Under the pieces are notes generated by a model. It was not told the DNA's origin and did no database searches. It worked only from the letters and a program-made list of their open reading frames with translations. Below, in pieces: positions 54,073-63,061 of a stretch of 64,000 nt of DNA. The translations under genes were made by a program, and so were the position numbers. Source of the stretch: an uncultured Amylibacter sp. (lineage in GTDB: Bacteria; Pseudomonadota; Alphaproteobacteria; Rhodobacterales; Rhodobacteraceae); the NCBI GenBank assembly GCA_959347345.1, contig OY365738.1:1-64000 (forward strand), in the 5' to 3' direction. Each line of letters starts with the position of its first letter. The stretch's first letter is position 1.

Positions 54073-55158
54073 ATGACGGCAAAAGCCGATAAAACCGTTG
54101 GTGAAACCGCTAACAAAATCGTCATTGAAACCAATAATGTTTGGAAAATCTTTGGCGAACGCGCCACCGAAGCCTTTGAGGCAATCAAAAACGAAGACCT
54201 ATCCAAGGCAGAAGTGCTGGACAGATTCGGCTGTGTTGTTGGTGTCCGTGATGTGTCTTTGTCGGTCGCACTGGGGGAGGTTTTTTGCATTATGGGCTTA
54301 TCTGGCTCTGGCAAATCCACTTTGGTACGTCATATTAACCGCCTGATTGAACCCACGGCTGGGCAGATTATCATCAATAACCAAGATGTGAATGCCCTGA
54401 ATGCTGAGGATTTGCGCGAGTTACGGGCAGATAAAATCGGCATGGTTTTTCAAAATATGGCGTTATTACCCCATCGTACGGTGCGCGATAATATCGCCTT
54501 TGCCTTGGAATTGCGCAATGTTGATGCTTTCCGCCGTGCTGAGGCTGCGGATGAGGTTATATCGCGGGTGAGCCTTGATGGCTATGGTGATTATATGCCC
54601 GCGCAGTTATCGGGCGGCATGCAACAACGGGTTGGTTTGGCGCGTGCGCTGGCGGCTGACCCTGATATTTTGCTGATGGATGAGCCGTTTTCTGCTCTTG
54701 ATCCGCTGATTCGCCGTGGCTTGCAGGATGAATTCCTAACCCTATCCAAAGAAATGAATAAAACCACCTTATTCATCACCCACGATTTGGACGAAGCGAT
54801 TCGCATGGGTTCGCGCATTGCTATTATGAAGGACGGTGCGATTGTGCAAATCGGCACGCCAGAGGATATTGTGACAAACCCCGCCGATGAGTATGTCGCC
54901 GATTTTGTCCAAGGGATTTCCAAATTAAAACTGGTTTTCGCCCATACCGTGATGAAAACTGTTGCCGAATATGAAAAGAAATTCAAAAAAATCGGCAAAA
55001 TTGCCGATTATCCCCAAGCCCATACCGAAGACGATTTGGATACGCTGGTTGGCTTGTGCGTTGATCGCGATAAGCCCGTTTTGATTATGGCGGATGGCAA
55101 ACCCGTTGGCGTTGTCACAAAAGATTCGCTATTACATGCAATAAGAGGAGAGACCTAA
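54073..55158 (+). CDS. proV: Glycine betaine/proline-type ABC transporter ATPase
   Basis: A 361-residue ATPase of the ProV/OpuAA group. Walker A GLSGSGKSTLVRHINRLIEP near residue 77, signature LSGGMQQRVGLARALA, Walker B ILLMDEPFSALDPLI, and a C-terminal CBS-like region ending VVTKDSLLHAI. It is 2 bp before proW. TAGGAGAG precedes the ATG. It belongs to the proV-proW-proX-proX operon and takes up osmoprotectants or betaine-like amines. Confidence 0.93.
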   Translation: MTAKADKTVGETANKIVIETNNVWKIFGERATEAFEAIKNEDLSKAEVLDRFGCVVGVRDVSLSVALGEVFCIMGLSGSGKSTLVRHINRLIEPTAGQIIINNQDVNALNAEDLRELRADKIGMVFQNMALLPHRTVRDNIAFALELRNVDAFRRAEAADEVISRVSLDGYGDYMPAQLSGGMQQRVGLARALAADPDILLMDEPFSALDPLIRRGLQDEFLTLSKEMNKTTLFITHDLDEAIRMGSRIAIMKDGAIVQIGTPEDIVTNPADEYVADFVQGISKLKLVFAHTVMKTVAEYEKKFKKIGKIADYPQAHTEDDLDTLVGLCVDRDKPVLIMADGKPVGVVTKDSLLHAIRGET

Positions 55159-55160
55159 AC

Positions 55161-56744
55161 ATGGCACAAGAAGAATTATTAAAACCCTTTAAGGAATTTG
55201 CTGGACAGCAAGGCGATTACTACGCCAAAGTCTTCTTGGCGATTCAACAGGCGCGATTGCCCCGTTGGCATGTCAATTGGGCGGCGGTTATTTGCAGTTT
55301 TGCTTGGGCGAAATTGCGCGGAAGCTGGCTGTTATTCTGGATTGGGTTTTTGATTGATTTGGTGGTTGTTGTGCAATTAGGCACGGCATACCGCTATAAA
55401 CAAGGTGCGGGCGAGGTTCAAGTTGATATTGACGCATTGATGGCTTCGGGTAAAGAAGATCTTGCCGCCAATAAACAATTTTTGTTTGACCGTTATGATA
55501 ACTGGGCGGATAACGGGGTTTTAACCGCGTTGATTATTCTGGTTTTGGGGCGGTTGTTGTTCGGCTGGATGGCCGATAGGTTTTACTTTTATCAATATAA
55601 TAAATGGCGAGTCGATTGCAAAGCCGCCTCTGGTTTTGTTTTATCGCGGGTGATTGGGCTGTGCGTTATTATGGCGATGATTGTGCCGATTATGGTGTAT
55701 CGCTCCACGCAGTTTGCCCCTGAAGCTCGTGATTGTGTGAAACAAACCCGCGCGGTGGCAGAGGGCGCGGATATTTCGTTTAAGGATAGATTTGATTGTC
55801 TTATTATCAGCGATTTTCCAACCTTGATATGGCTTGATCGCCCATCTGCGGTCAGTTATCCGCGTAATGATGATGGCAGTCGTTATATGAAAGTAGAACC
55901 CCCGCGTGGCAACGCCAATAGCGTTAATTTGTTTAATTATAGCTCTACTATGATTGATATTGGTATTGGCTATCTTACCGCGTTTTATGGCGCGGCTTTT
56001 GATGTGGTAACTGGGCTGTTGCGCAATTTGCTATCCGCCTTGACCGCTATTTTCGTTGGCACGCCGTGGATAATCAGCATGGGGGCACTGATTGCTATGT
56101 CCTATGTTTTTGCCGGGCTAAGGACGACTATTTTTGTCAGTGCATCGCTGGGCTATCTGGCGTTGTTTGGCTTTTGGGCAATATCTATGGAAACATTATC
56201 GCTGGTTGCTGCCTCGGTTATTATTTGCGTTGTTGGCGGTCTGCCGATGGGAGTATGGGTTGGCAAATCATCGAGAGGACGGGCGTTATTAACTCCCGTT
56301 TTGGATATTATGCAAACGATACCGTCCTTTGTTTATCTTCTGCCCGCCATTGCGTTTTTCGGAATTGGCAAACCGCCGGGGATTCTGGCGACGGTGATTT
56401 TTGCTATGCCACCGATGGTGCGCCTTGTTGCACTGGGGATAGAGCATGTGCCAGAATCCACCAAAGAGGCGGCTTTGGCCTTCGGCGCGAATCCGCGTCA
56501 ATTATTGATAAAAGTTGAATTGCCACTGGCGTTGCCCTCCATTATGGCTGGGGTGAATCAAGTGGTGATGATGTCATTGTCCATGGTCGTTGTGGCCGCG
56601 CTGATTGGCGCGGGCGGCTTGGGCGCAATTGTAACCAGAGCCTTGGCGCAGACCGACTCTGGTAAAGGAATCTTGGCTGGTATAGGCATTGCCTTGCTGG
56701 CTATGATGGTTGATCGGGTTTTGCAGAAAAGCACGAGCCGATGA
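55161..56744 (+). CDS. proW: Glycine betaine ABC permease with an N-terminal extension
   Basis: A 527-residue permease; ProW is usually about 280-350. The C-terminal part (from about residue 270) is the normal permease, with ALAFGANPRQLLIKVELPLA as EAA loop. The extra N-terminus begins RLPRWHVNWAAVICSFAWAK, like DUF2628 sequences. It has about three membrane segments and a 75-residue soluble stretch with two Cys near DCVKQTRAVAEG. It is 113 bp before the first proX gene. Extension function unknown. Confidence 0.87.
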   Translation: MAQEELLKPFKEFAGQQGDYYAKVFLAIQQARLPRWHVNWAAVICSFAWAKLRGSWLLFWIGFLIDLVVVVQLGTAYRYKQGAGEVQVDIDALMASGKEDLAANKQFLFDRYDNWADNGVLTALIILVLGRLLFGWMADRFYFYQYNKWRVDCKAASGFVLSRVIGLCVIMAMIVPIMVYRSTQFAPEARDCVKQTRAVAEGADISFKDRFDCLIISDFPTLIWLDRPSAVSYPRNDDGSRYMKVEPPRGNANSVNLFNYSSTMIDIGIGYLTAFYGAAFDVVTGLLRNLLSALTAIFVGTPWIISMGALIAMSYVFAGLRTTIFVSASLGYLALFGFWAISMETLSLVAASVIICVVGGLPMGVWVGKSSRGRALLTPVLDIMQTIPSFVYLLPAIAFFGIGKPPGILATVIFAMPPMVRLVALGIEHVPESTKEAALAFGANPRQLLIKVELPLALPSIMAGVNQVVMMSLSMVVVAALIGAGGLGAIVTRALAQTDSGKGILAGIGIALLAMMVDRVLQKSTSR

Positions 56745-56857
56745 ATCTTAACACATATGCTCCCTTGCGGGTGCATATAACAACGGTGCGTACATTCTGT
56801 GCGCATATAACAACGGAGGGCAGTTAAACCTGCCCGATAAAAAAAAGGAGACTTAAG
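56745..56857 (+). promoter_or_regulatory. proX1 leader: two hairpins plus nested palindrome N6
   Basis: AATCTTAACACATATGCTCC opens it. Two hairpins follow, one closing on CCCTTGCGGG and one on GTGCGTACATTCTGTGCGC, each followed by GCATATAACAACGG. A GGGCAG-TTAAAC-CTGCCC palindrome follows at 56816-56840, then AAGGAG. The placement between permease and binding protein suggests mRNA stabilisation or attenuation (inference). Confidence 0.6.
56816..56848 (+). repeat. Nested palindromic unit N6 in the proX1 leader
   Basis: GGGCAGTTAAACCTGCCCG and an A-rich end, a variant of units N1-N5. It ends with the ribosome-binding AAGGAG. The proX2 leader has a decayed form, GGGCAGGAAACTGCTC. Confidence 0.6.
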
Positions 56858-57817
56858 ATGTTAAATCTTAAAACATTCATGGGGGCTACCGCGATTGCGG
56901 TCGTTACCAGTACAGGCGCATTTGCGCAAGGTGCGAAAATCACCATAGCATCCCCAGCTTGGACCGGGGCAACGGCCATTGGTCATATCATCAAAGCAAT
57001 CATTGAAGGCCCTATGCAAGGTGAAGCAGAGGTCGTACAAGGTATGTCCGATAATGCGATTATCTTTGCTGGTATGGACAAAGGTGATGGCGGAGTCGAT
57101 GTTCATCCTGATATTTGGATGCCAAATGATCAGGCGGACTGGGATAAATATGTTGATGGGGCGAAAAGTGTTGCTGTTAATGAGCCTTATCTTGGCACGC
57201 AAGAAATGTTTGTGCCAGCATATCTATCCGACAAGGTGAAATCGTTTGACGATTTGAAACGCCCCGAAATTGCCGCGCTTTTTGATAAAGACGGCAATGG
57301 CAAGGGCGAATACTGGGCTGGTGACGCGGGCTGGACTTCCACGCAAATGTGGCAGATTAAATTCAAATCTTACGAGCTGAATGAGCTGTGGGAGCCTGAA
57401 ATCGTCCCCGATGCAACCTTTAAGGCACAGCTGGAAGCCGCCTATAACAACCAAAATCCAATTTTGTTTTACTATTGGACTCCTGAATGGATTCATGCCT
57501 ACTATGATTTGGTTTCTTTGGGCGAACCACCGCATGTGGATGGCTGTCAAGTGTTGTTCTTGGACCAAGACGATTGGCTGGAAGCCTCTACCAATTCGTG
57601 CGCTGATTTGGATGCCAATGTCTATGTTGGCTATTCCAAGTCTTTGGAATCACGCAATCCTGCTGCGGCAAAAATGATGAAGAACATGAAACTGGATTTG
57701 GATACAGTCAATGGCTGGATTTTGAAGCTGGGCAAAGAAGACCTTGATCCACAGGATATGGCGGAACAATGGGTTGAAGAAAACATGGATATTGTCAATT
57801 CTTGGATTGACGGTTAA
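56858..57817 (+). CDS. proX: Glycine betaine ABC transporter substrate-binding protein, copy 1
   Basis: A 319-residue OpuAC-type periplasmic binding protein. Signal peptide MLNLKTFMGATAIAVVTSTG-AFAQ. Trp-rich regions that can bind a quaternary ammonium are visible: ITIASPAWTGATAIG near 30 and NPILFYYWTPEWIHAYYDL near 200. Two Cys (DGCQVLF and NSCADLD) may form a disulfide. A close relative is encoded next to it. Exact ligand (betaine, proline betaine, choline or carnitine) is not fixed. Confidence 0.9.
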   Translation: MLNLKTFMGATAIAVVTSTGAFAQGAKITIASPAWTGATAIGHIIKAIIEGPMQGEAEVVQGMSDNAIIFAGMDKGDGGVDVHPDIWMPNDQADWDKYVDGAKSVAVNEPYLGTQEMFVPAYLSDKVKSFDDLKRPEIAALFDKDGNGKGEYWAGDAGWTSTQMWQIKFKSYELNELWEPEIVPDATFKAQLEAAYNNQNPILFYYWTPEWIHAYYDLVSLGEPPHVDGCQVLFLDQDDWLEASTNSCADLDANVYVGYSKSLESRNPAAAKMMKNMKLDLDTVNGWILKLGKEDLDPQDMAEQWVEENMDIVNSWIDG

Positions 57818-57927
57818 ATCTTAACACATATGCTCCCTTGCGGGTGCATATAACAACGGTGCGTACATTCTGTGCGCATATAACAACGGAGGGCAGGAAA
57901 CTGCTCGCCAAGAAAAGGAGACTTAAG
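57818..57927 (+). promoter_or_regulatory. proX2 leader, duplicate of the proX1 leader
   Basis: Repeats the proX1 leader almost exactly for about 80 bp (both GCATATAACAACGG hairpins) up to GGAGGGCAG, then departs. AAAAGGAG lies before ATG 57928. The match shows that leader and gene were duplicated together. Confidence 0.7.
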
Positions 57928-58890
57928 ATGTTAAATCTTAAAACATTCATGGGTGCTACCGCTATCGCAGTTGTCACCAGTACAGGCGCATTCGCGCAAA
58001 CAAAAATCACCATTGGTGCACCAGCTTGGACTGGTGCGGATGCTATTGGTGCTGTCATCAAGGCAATCATTGAAGGACCCTTACAGGGCGAAGCAGAGAT
58101 TGTTCCGGGCATGACCGACGGCAATATCATCTTTGCTGGTATGGATAAGGGCGATGGCTCTGTCGATGTCCATCCCGATATTTGGATGCCAAACCAACAG
58201 GCAAACTGGGACGCGTATATTGAAGAAGGCTCATCTAACAGCGTAGCTGTCAATGACCCCTATCTTGGCACGCAAGAAATGTTTGTCCCTGCTTATATGG
58301 CGGACAAGGTGAAATCCATGGAAGATTTGAAAAACCCAGCCATCGCGGCTCTGTTTGACAAAGACGGCAATGGTAAGGGCGAATACTGGGCAGGTGATGC
58401 CAGTTGGACCTCTACCCAAATGTGGCAGATTAAGTTCAAAGGCTATGAATTGGGCGATTTGTGGGAAGCGGAAATCATCCCTGACGCGACTTTTAAAGCG
58501 CAATTGGAAGCCGCCTATAACAATCAAAAGCCAATCTTGTTCTACTACTGGACGCCAGAATGGATTCATGCCTACTATGATTTGACTACCTTGGAAGAAC
58601 CACCCCATGTTGAAGGGTGCCAAGAGCTGTTCTTGAAACAGGACGATTGGTTGGAGGCTTCCAGCTCAAACTGTGCGGATCTTGATGCGTCAGTTTATGT
58701 CGGCTATTCCAAGTCTTTGAACCAACGCAATCCTGCTGCGGCAAAAATGTTGCAAAACATCAAACTTGATTTGGATACAGTCAATGGCTGGATTTTGAAA
58801 ATCGGCAAAGAAGGTTTGGATCCACAGGATGTTGCAGAAGAATGGGTCAATGACAATATGGATTTGGTTAATTCTTGGATTAACGGCTAG
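57928..58890 (+). CDS. proX: Glycine betaine ABC transporter substrate-binding protein, copy 2
   Basis: A 320-residue paralogue of the preceding protein, with the same signal peptide (MLNLKTFMGATAIAVV) and the same leader. The start ATG 57928 was chosen because it opens that signal peptide; upstream in-frame codons translate the leader. Substitutions are spread through both lobes (for example PAWTGADAIGAVIKA for PAWTGATAIGHIIKA), so a ligand or affinity change is possible. A terminator at 58915 follows. Confidence 0.9.
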   Translation: MLNLKTFMGATAIAVVTSTGAFAQTKITIGAPAWTGADAIGAVIKAIIEGPLQGEAEIVPGMTDGNIIFAGMDKGDGSVDVHPDIWMPNQQANWDAYIEEGSSNSVAVNDPYLGTQEMFVPAYMADKVKSMEDLKNPAIAALFDKDGNGKGEYWAGDASWTSTQMWQIKFKGYELGDLWEAEIIPDATFKAQLEAAYNNQKPILFYYWTPEWIHAYYDLTTLEEPPHVEGCQELFLKQDDWLEASSSNCADLDASVYVGYSKSLNQRNPAAAKMLQNIKLDLDTVNGWILKIGKEGLDPQDVAEEWVNDNMDLVNSWING

Positions 58891-58914
58891 TTCCGTCATT
58901 CGCATGATAAAAAT

Positions 58915-58942
58915 AAAAGGGGGGCGTTTGCTCCCCTTTTTA
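58915..58942. terminator. Factor-independent terminator of the proVWXX operon
   Basis: AAAAGGGG-GGC-GTTT-GCTCCCCTTTT followed by T. It also lies 12 bp after the stop of the convergent regulator gene, so it may serve both. Confidence 0.8.
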
Positions 58943-58953
58943 TGTTTAGGGGT

Positions 58954-59919
58954 TTAACCCCGTTCGCGATAAGGCGTGATATTATACTGCACGCGATAGC
59001 ATTTTGAAAAGTGCGAGGGCGAAGCAAACCCACACGCCAATGCCACATTTATCACCGTCATATCCGTTTGCATCAATAAATGCCGCGCCTTTTGCAAGCG
59101 CAATTCCATATAATACCGCTTTGGAGAACGGCTCAAATACCGCCGAAACAAACGTTCCAATTGACGGGTGGAAACACCGACTTGTTTCGCCAATAAAGAC
59201 GGGGAAATCGGGTCTTCTATATTGTTTTCCATCTTTTTCACCACATCCGCCAATTTTGGATGACGGACACCAATCCGCGTGGGGATAGACAGGCGTTGCC
59301 CATCTTTTTCGGTACGGGGGGAGTTGTAAATCAGTTGGTCAGAGACCCAATTCGCCGCATCCTGCCCGTGGTCGCCCGCGATGATTTTCAAAAACAAATC
59401 AATAGAAGAAGTCCCGCCCGCGCAAGTCAACCGCTTACCATCAATGACATAAACGCTCTTTTGTAAATCAATTTCTGGAAAATCTTCCTCAAACGAATCG
59501 TGGTTTTCCCAGTGTATCGTACAGCGTTTTTCATCCAGCAACCCCGCCTTTGCCAAAGTATAGGCACCCGTGGAAATACCAGCAATTTTTATCCCCTTGC
59601 GCGATTCACGGCGCAACCAGTTTAACACGGCTTGGGTTGTGTTTTTCTTGATATTCAAGCCACCGCACACGACAATCGTATCATCGTGATGCACCTCATC
59701 TAAATTCATATCAGTCTTCATTTCAATCCCGTTAGAGCCAGAGATTGAATCGCCAGTTTCGACCGCGACAGACCACGAATAGCTGGGCTTTTCGGTTGCC
59801 CGATTGCCTTGACGCAAGGATTCCACCGCACAGGTGAAACACGCCTGTGAGAACTCGTTTAACAGCAGAAAAACATAGTGTGCGGGCTTGTCCAAAGTAT
59901 TTGCTTTCGGAGTTTGCAT
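58954..59919 (-). CDS. GlxA/GbdR-like AraC-family transcriptional regulator
   Basis: A 321-residue regulator. The N-terminal DJ-1/PfpI-like domain (YVFLLLNEFSQACFTCAVES to about 190) lacks a convincing catalytic Cys. The C-terminal AraC domain has two helix-turn-helix units: LAKQVGVSTRQLERLFRRYL and NVALACGFASPSHFSKCY. GbdR and CdhR, which control betaine and carnitine catabolism, have this layout. Its position next to the betaine transporter supports that link, by inference. The ligand is unknown. Confidence 0.83.
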   Translation of the reverse strand: MQTPKANTLDKPAHYVFLLLNEFSQACFTCAVESLRQGNRATEKPSYSWSVAVETGDSISGSNGIEMKTDMNLDEVHHDDTIVVCGGLNIKKNTTQAVLNWLRRESRKGIKIAGISTGAYTLAKAGLLDEKRCTIHWENHDSFEEDFPEIDLQKSVYVIDGKRLTCAGGTSSIDLFLKIIAGDHGQDAANWVSDQLIYNSPRTEKDGQRLSIPTRIGVRHPKLADVVKKMENNIEDPISPSLLAKQVGVSTRQLERLFRRYLSRSPKRYYMELRLQKARHLLMQTDMTVINVALACGFASPSHFSKCYRVQYNITPYRERG

Positions 59920-59998
59920 AGTTTGCCTAGCATTTTGTTTAATTTTAGTTTAAATATACCCTTTTTCACAATAAGTGAATAAGCGAAATGGATTTATT

Positions 59999-61372
59999 AT
60001 GACAAAACAATGGCAAAAAACCGATTGGCGACAAAAACCACGGGTACAAATGCCCGATTACACCGATAAAACCGCGTTATCGGCGGTGGAAAAACGGCTG
60101 GAAACCTATCCGCCGTTGGTTTTCGCCGGTGAAACGCAAAATTTGCGTAAGAAACTGGCGGAAGTTGCGGCGGGTCGCGGGTTTATTCTGCAAGGTGGCG
60201 ATTGTGCCGAAAGCTTCAGCGAATTCAGCGCGGATTTGATTCGTGATACTTTCAAAGTCATGTTGCAAATGGCAGTGGTTTTAACCTTCGGGGCGCGTTT
60301 GCCTGTGGTGAAAATCGGGCGGGTTGCGGGGCAATTCGCCAAACCGCGTTCCAGCGATATGGAGATGAAAGACGGAGTGGAACTGCCCAGCTATCGCGGT
60401 GATATTATTAACGAGCTGGATTTCACCCCCGAATCGCGGATTCCAAACCCTCAGCATATGCTGACCGCCTATACCCAATCGGCGGCCTCGATAAACCTGC
60501 TCCGTGCGTTTTCGCAAGGTGGGTTTGCCGATGTTCATCGCGTGCATGAGTGGAATTTGGGTTTCGTCCGTGCCAAGGGTGCGGGTGGCAAGTATGAAAA
60601 ACTGGCGGATAGGATTTCGGATGCTCTGGATTTTATGACGGCGGCTGGGGTGAATGCGGGTAACTCGCGGGCGTTGAAAACGGTGAATTTTTATACATCG
60701 CACGAGGCTTTACTGCTGGAATACGAACAGGCGTTATGTCGCCTTGATACCACCACAGGGGCGCAGATTGCGGGGTCTGGGCATATGCTCTGGATTGGCG
60801 ATAGGACGCGCCAACCTGACGGCGCACATGTGAATTTTTGTGCAGGTGTGCAAAATCCGATTGGTTTGAAGTGTGGGCCGTCTATTGAAGGCGATGATTT
60901 AATCCGCCTGATTGACCGCTTGAATCCGGATAATGACGCGGGGCGGTTGACATTGATTACTCGGTTTGGGGCGGGGTCTGTCGGCGATCATTTGCCTCGG
61001 TTAATTCGCCGAGTCGAGGCGGAAGGTCGGTGCGTGATTTGGACGTGTGATCCGATGCATGGCAATACGATAAAATCCTCTACGGGCTATAAAACCCGCC
61101 AATTCGCCAGTGTAATGCGCGAGGTTAGCGAATTCTTTGCCGTCCATTTGGCGGAAAATACCATCCCAGGGGGTGTGCATTTTGAAATGACGGGTAAGGA
61201 TGTAACCGAATGTACCGGCGGGATTCGTGCGGTTACGGATGAGGATTTATCCTCACGCTATCACACCGCTTGCGACCCACGCCTGAATGCGTCCCAATCG
61301 TTAGAGCTGGCGTTCCTTGTCGCAGAGGAGCTGGAAAACCGCCGTGGCGATTTGCGCGATAAGCCTGCGTAA
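59999..61372 (+). CDS. aroG: Class II 3-deoxy-D-arabino-heptulosonate 7-phosphate synthase
   Basis: First step of the shikimate pathway, joining PEP and erythrose 4-phosphate. A 457-residue plant-type (class II) enzyme. [18 protein letters not shown] near residue 62 and PHLIR-like [14 protein letters not shown] are seen. [12 protein letters not shown] and [15 protein letters not shown] carry metal- and PEP-binding residues. I chose the ATG at 59999 ([10 protein letters not shown]); an earlier start adds nine residues. It precedes gmk by 12 bp. Confidence 0.95.
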   Translation: MTKQWQKTDWRQKPRVQMPDYTDKTALSAVEKRLETYPPLVFAGETQNLRKKLAEVAAGRGFILQGGDCAESFSEFSADLIRDTFKVMLQMAVVLTFGARLPVVKIGRVAGQFAKPRSSDMEMKDGVELPSYRGDIINELDFTPESRIPNPQHMLTAYTQSAASINLLRAFSQGGFADVHRVHEWNLGFVRAKGAGGKYEKLADRISDALDFMTAAGVNAGNSRALKTVNFYTSHEALLLEYEQALCRLDTTTGAQIAGSGHMLWIGDRTRQPDGAHVNFCAGVQNPIGLKCGPSIEGDDLIRLIDRLNPDNDAGRLTLITRFGAGSVGDHLPRLIRRVEAEGRCVIWTCDPMHGNTIKSSTGYKTRQFASVMREVSEFFAVHLAENTIPGGVHFEMTGKDVTECTGGIRAVTDEDLSSRYHTACDPRLNASQSLELAFLVAEELENRRGDLRDKPA

Positions 61373-61384
61373 TATGTGAATTTT

Positions 61385-62041
61385 ATGGCAGAGCAAGACC
61401 CCCAAAAGAACAGACGCGGACTGCTGGTGATTTTGTCTTCGCCCTCTGGCGCGGGGAAATCCACGCTATCGCGGAAATTATTGGAGTGGGATGATTCGTT
61501 GCGGTTTTCTGTATCGGCAACAACCCGCAAACCCCGAGCGGGTGAAACCCACGGTAAGGATTATTATTTTGAAACCCCGTCCAGTTTTAAAACTATGATA
61601 GCAACGGGCAAAATGCTGGAATACGCGCAGGTGTTTGGGCATTACTATGGCTCGCCCCGTGCGCCTGTGGAACACGCGATTGAGCAAGGCTATGATGTTT
61701 TGTTTGATGTCGATTGGCAGGGCGGGCAGCAAATCCGTCAATCCGCACTATCCAAAGATGTCGTGTCGGTGTTTATTTTGCCCCCCTCTATAAAAGCATT
61801 GGAATCGCGCCTGCATAGCCGTGGGCAGGATAGCGCCGAAGTTGTTGCCGCCCGAATGGCGCAATCCCATAGTGAAATAAGCCATTGGGCGGAGTATGAT
61901 TATGTTCTGGTGAATGATGATTTGGATGATTGTTTTGCCTCGCTTTGCACGATTTTACGGGCGACTCGTCTGCGTCGAGATTCTCGCCCTGATTTGATAG
62001 GGCATGTGGCGCAATTAAATAAGGAGTTCAAAGGGTCATGA
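61385..62041 (+). CDS. gmk: Guanylate kinase
   Basis: Phosphorylates GMP to GDP. A 218-residue protein with P-loop SSPSGAGKSTLSRKLL near residue 16. VSATTRKPRAGETHGKDYYF and EYAQVFGHYYGSPRAPVE form the GMP-binding domain. The ATG at 61385 is taken; a GTG three codons upstream (61376) is possible. The next gene starts at ATGA in its stop. Confidence 0.94.
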   Translation: MAEQDPQKNRRGLLVILSSPSGAGKSTLSRKLLEWDDSLRFSVSATTRKPRAGETHGKDYYFETPSSFKTMIATGKMLEYAQVFGHYYGSPRAPVEHAIEQGYDVLFDVDWQGGQQIRQSALSKDVVSVFILPPSIKALESRLHSRGQDSAEVVAARMAQSHSEISHWAEYDYVLVNDDLDDCFASLCTILRATRLRRDSRPDLIGHVAQLNKEFKGS

Positions 62042-62565
62042 TTTATGCTTTGGACGGTGCCGTGCCTTGTTTGCCCGACTCTGGGCGGTATTGGATTGCC
62101 CCGAATGCGGTGTTGGTTGGCAAGGTCAATGTGGCGGAGGGAGTTACCATCTGGTTCGGTGCGGTTTTACGTGGGGATAACGAGCCGATTAGTATTGGGG
62201 AGGGTAGCAATATACAGGATAACTCTGTTTTGCATACTGATATGGGTTTCCCCTTGGTGATTGGCGAGGATTGCACGATTGGGCATAGGGCTATGTTGCA
62301 CGGGTGCGTGATTGGCGCGGGCAGTTTAATTGGCATGGGTGCGATTATTTTAAACGGTGCGCAGATTGGCAAGGGCTGTTTGATTGGCGCGGGGGCGTTG
62401 GTGCCAGAGAATAAAGTGATAGCCGACGGGTCGGTGGTTTTGGGCAGTCCAGGGCGGGTTGTTCGCAGTGTAAATGACGCGGATAAAGCGCAGATGAAGG
62501 CAGGGGCGGTGCATTATCGTGGTAATATCGGGCGGTATCGCGGGGGATTAACGGTTAGTGATTAG
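62038..62565 (+). CDS. Gamma-carbonic anhydrase family protein
   Basis: A 175-residue left-handed beta-helix protein of hexapeptide repeats. SNIQDNSVLHTDMGFPLVIG, CTIGHRAMLHGCVIGAGSLI and IGMGAIILNGAQIG are turns of the helix; the metal-binding His residues fall in HTD, GHR and LHG. Carbonic anhydrase activity varies in this family. Its last residues (Thr-Val-Ser-Asp-stop) are encoded by the heptamer array of element H. Confidence 0.85.
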   Translation: MIYALDGAVPCLPDSGRYWIAPNAVLVGKVNVAEGVTIWFGAVLRGDNEPISIGEGSNIQDNSVLHTDMGFPLVIGEDCTIGHRAMLHGCVIGAGSLIGMGAIILNGAQIGKGCLIGAGALVPENKVIADGSVVLGSPGRVVRSVNDADKAQMKAGAVHYRGNIGRYRGGLTVSD

Positions 62566-62703
62566 TGATTAGTGATTAGTGATTAGTGATTAGTGATTAG
62601 TGATTAGTGATTAGTGATTAGTGATTAGTGAGTCTGCCCTTCGGGTCTTCGTCATCGCTTACGCGAGTGCCGACCAGCGTGGTCTTTTGTGCGTAGCCCC
62701 CAC

Positions 62704-62738
62704 ATAAGGGCAGTTGAACCTGCCCGACAAGACAAAGA
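62704..62738 (+). repeat. Nested 35-nt palindromic insertion N4
   Basis: ATAAGGGCAGTTGAACCTGC continuing CCGACAAGACAAAGA. It lies between stem CCCCCAC and loop TTC, exactly as N1 lies before TTC; copy B (15778) shows the empty site. Confidence 0.78.
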
Positions 62739-62991
62739 TTCGTGGGGGCATGCCAAAAGCCCTTTGGTTTCAAGACGATAGATTCTCTATAAATTTACTA
62801 TCTGGAATAACAAGACGAGTGATTGGATTATTTGCAAAGAATACTTGGGAATTGGTGATAGGTTTGCTCTAAATTTATTTAGGCTGTGCAAAAGACGCTC
62901 GGACAGGCTTGGGTGCGCCCGCCCCGAAGAGGCTTTAGCCTCAAGGGTGCGGGCGTGCCCCGTGGGGGCATTCCAAAGGAATGACGCAGAC

Positions 62992-63026
62992 ATTATTTTT
63001 ATTTTCGGGCAGGTTCAACTGCCCTT
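62992..63026 (-). repeat. Nested 35-nt palindromic insertion N5
   Basis: ATTATTTTTATTTTCGGGCA then GGTTCAACTGCCCTT: the reverse orientation of the unit. Copy B has CCCGAAGGG here, a hairpin with a GAA (TTC reversed) loop. Confidence 0.74.
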
Positions 63027-63061
63027 GTGGGCTAAAAAAACTAATAACTAATAACTAATAA

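Noticed and set aside
62554..62632. Heptamer arrays as CRISPR or telomere-like sequence
   Set aside because: Units are contiguous with no spacers, appear at many internal sites, and vary between arrays.
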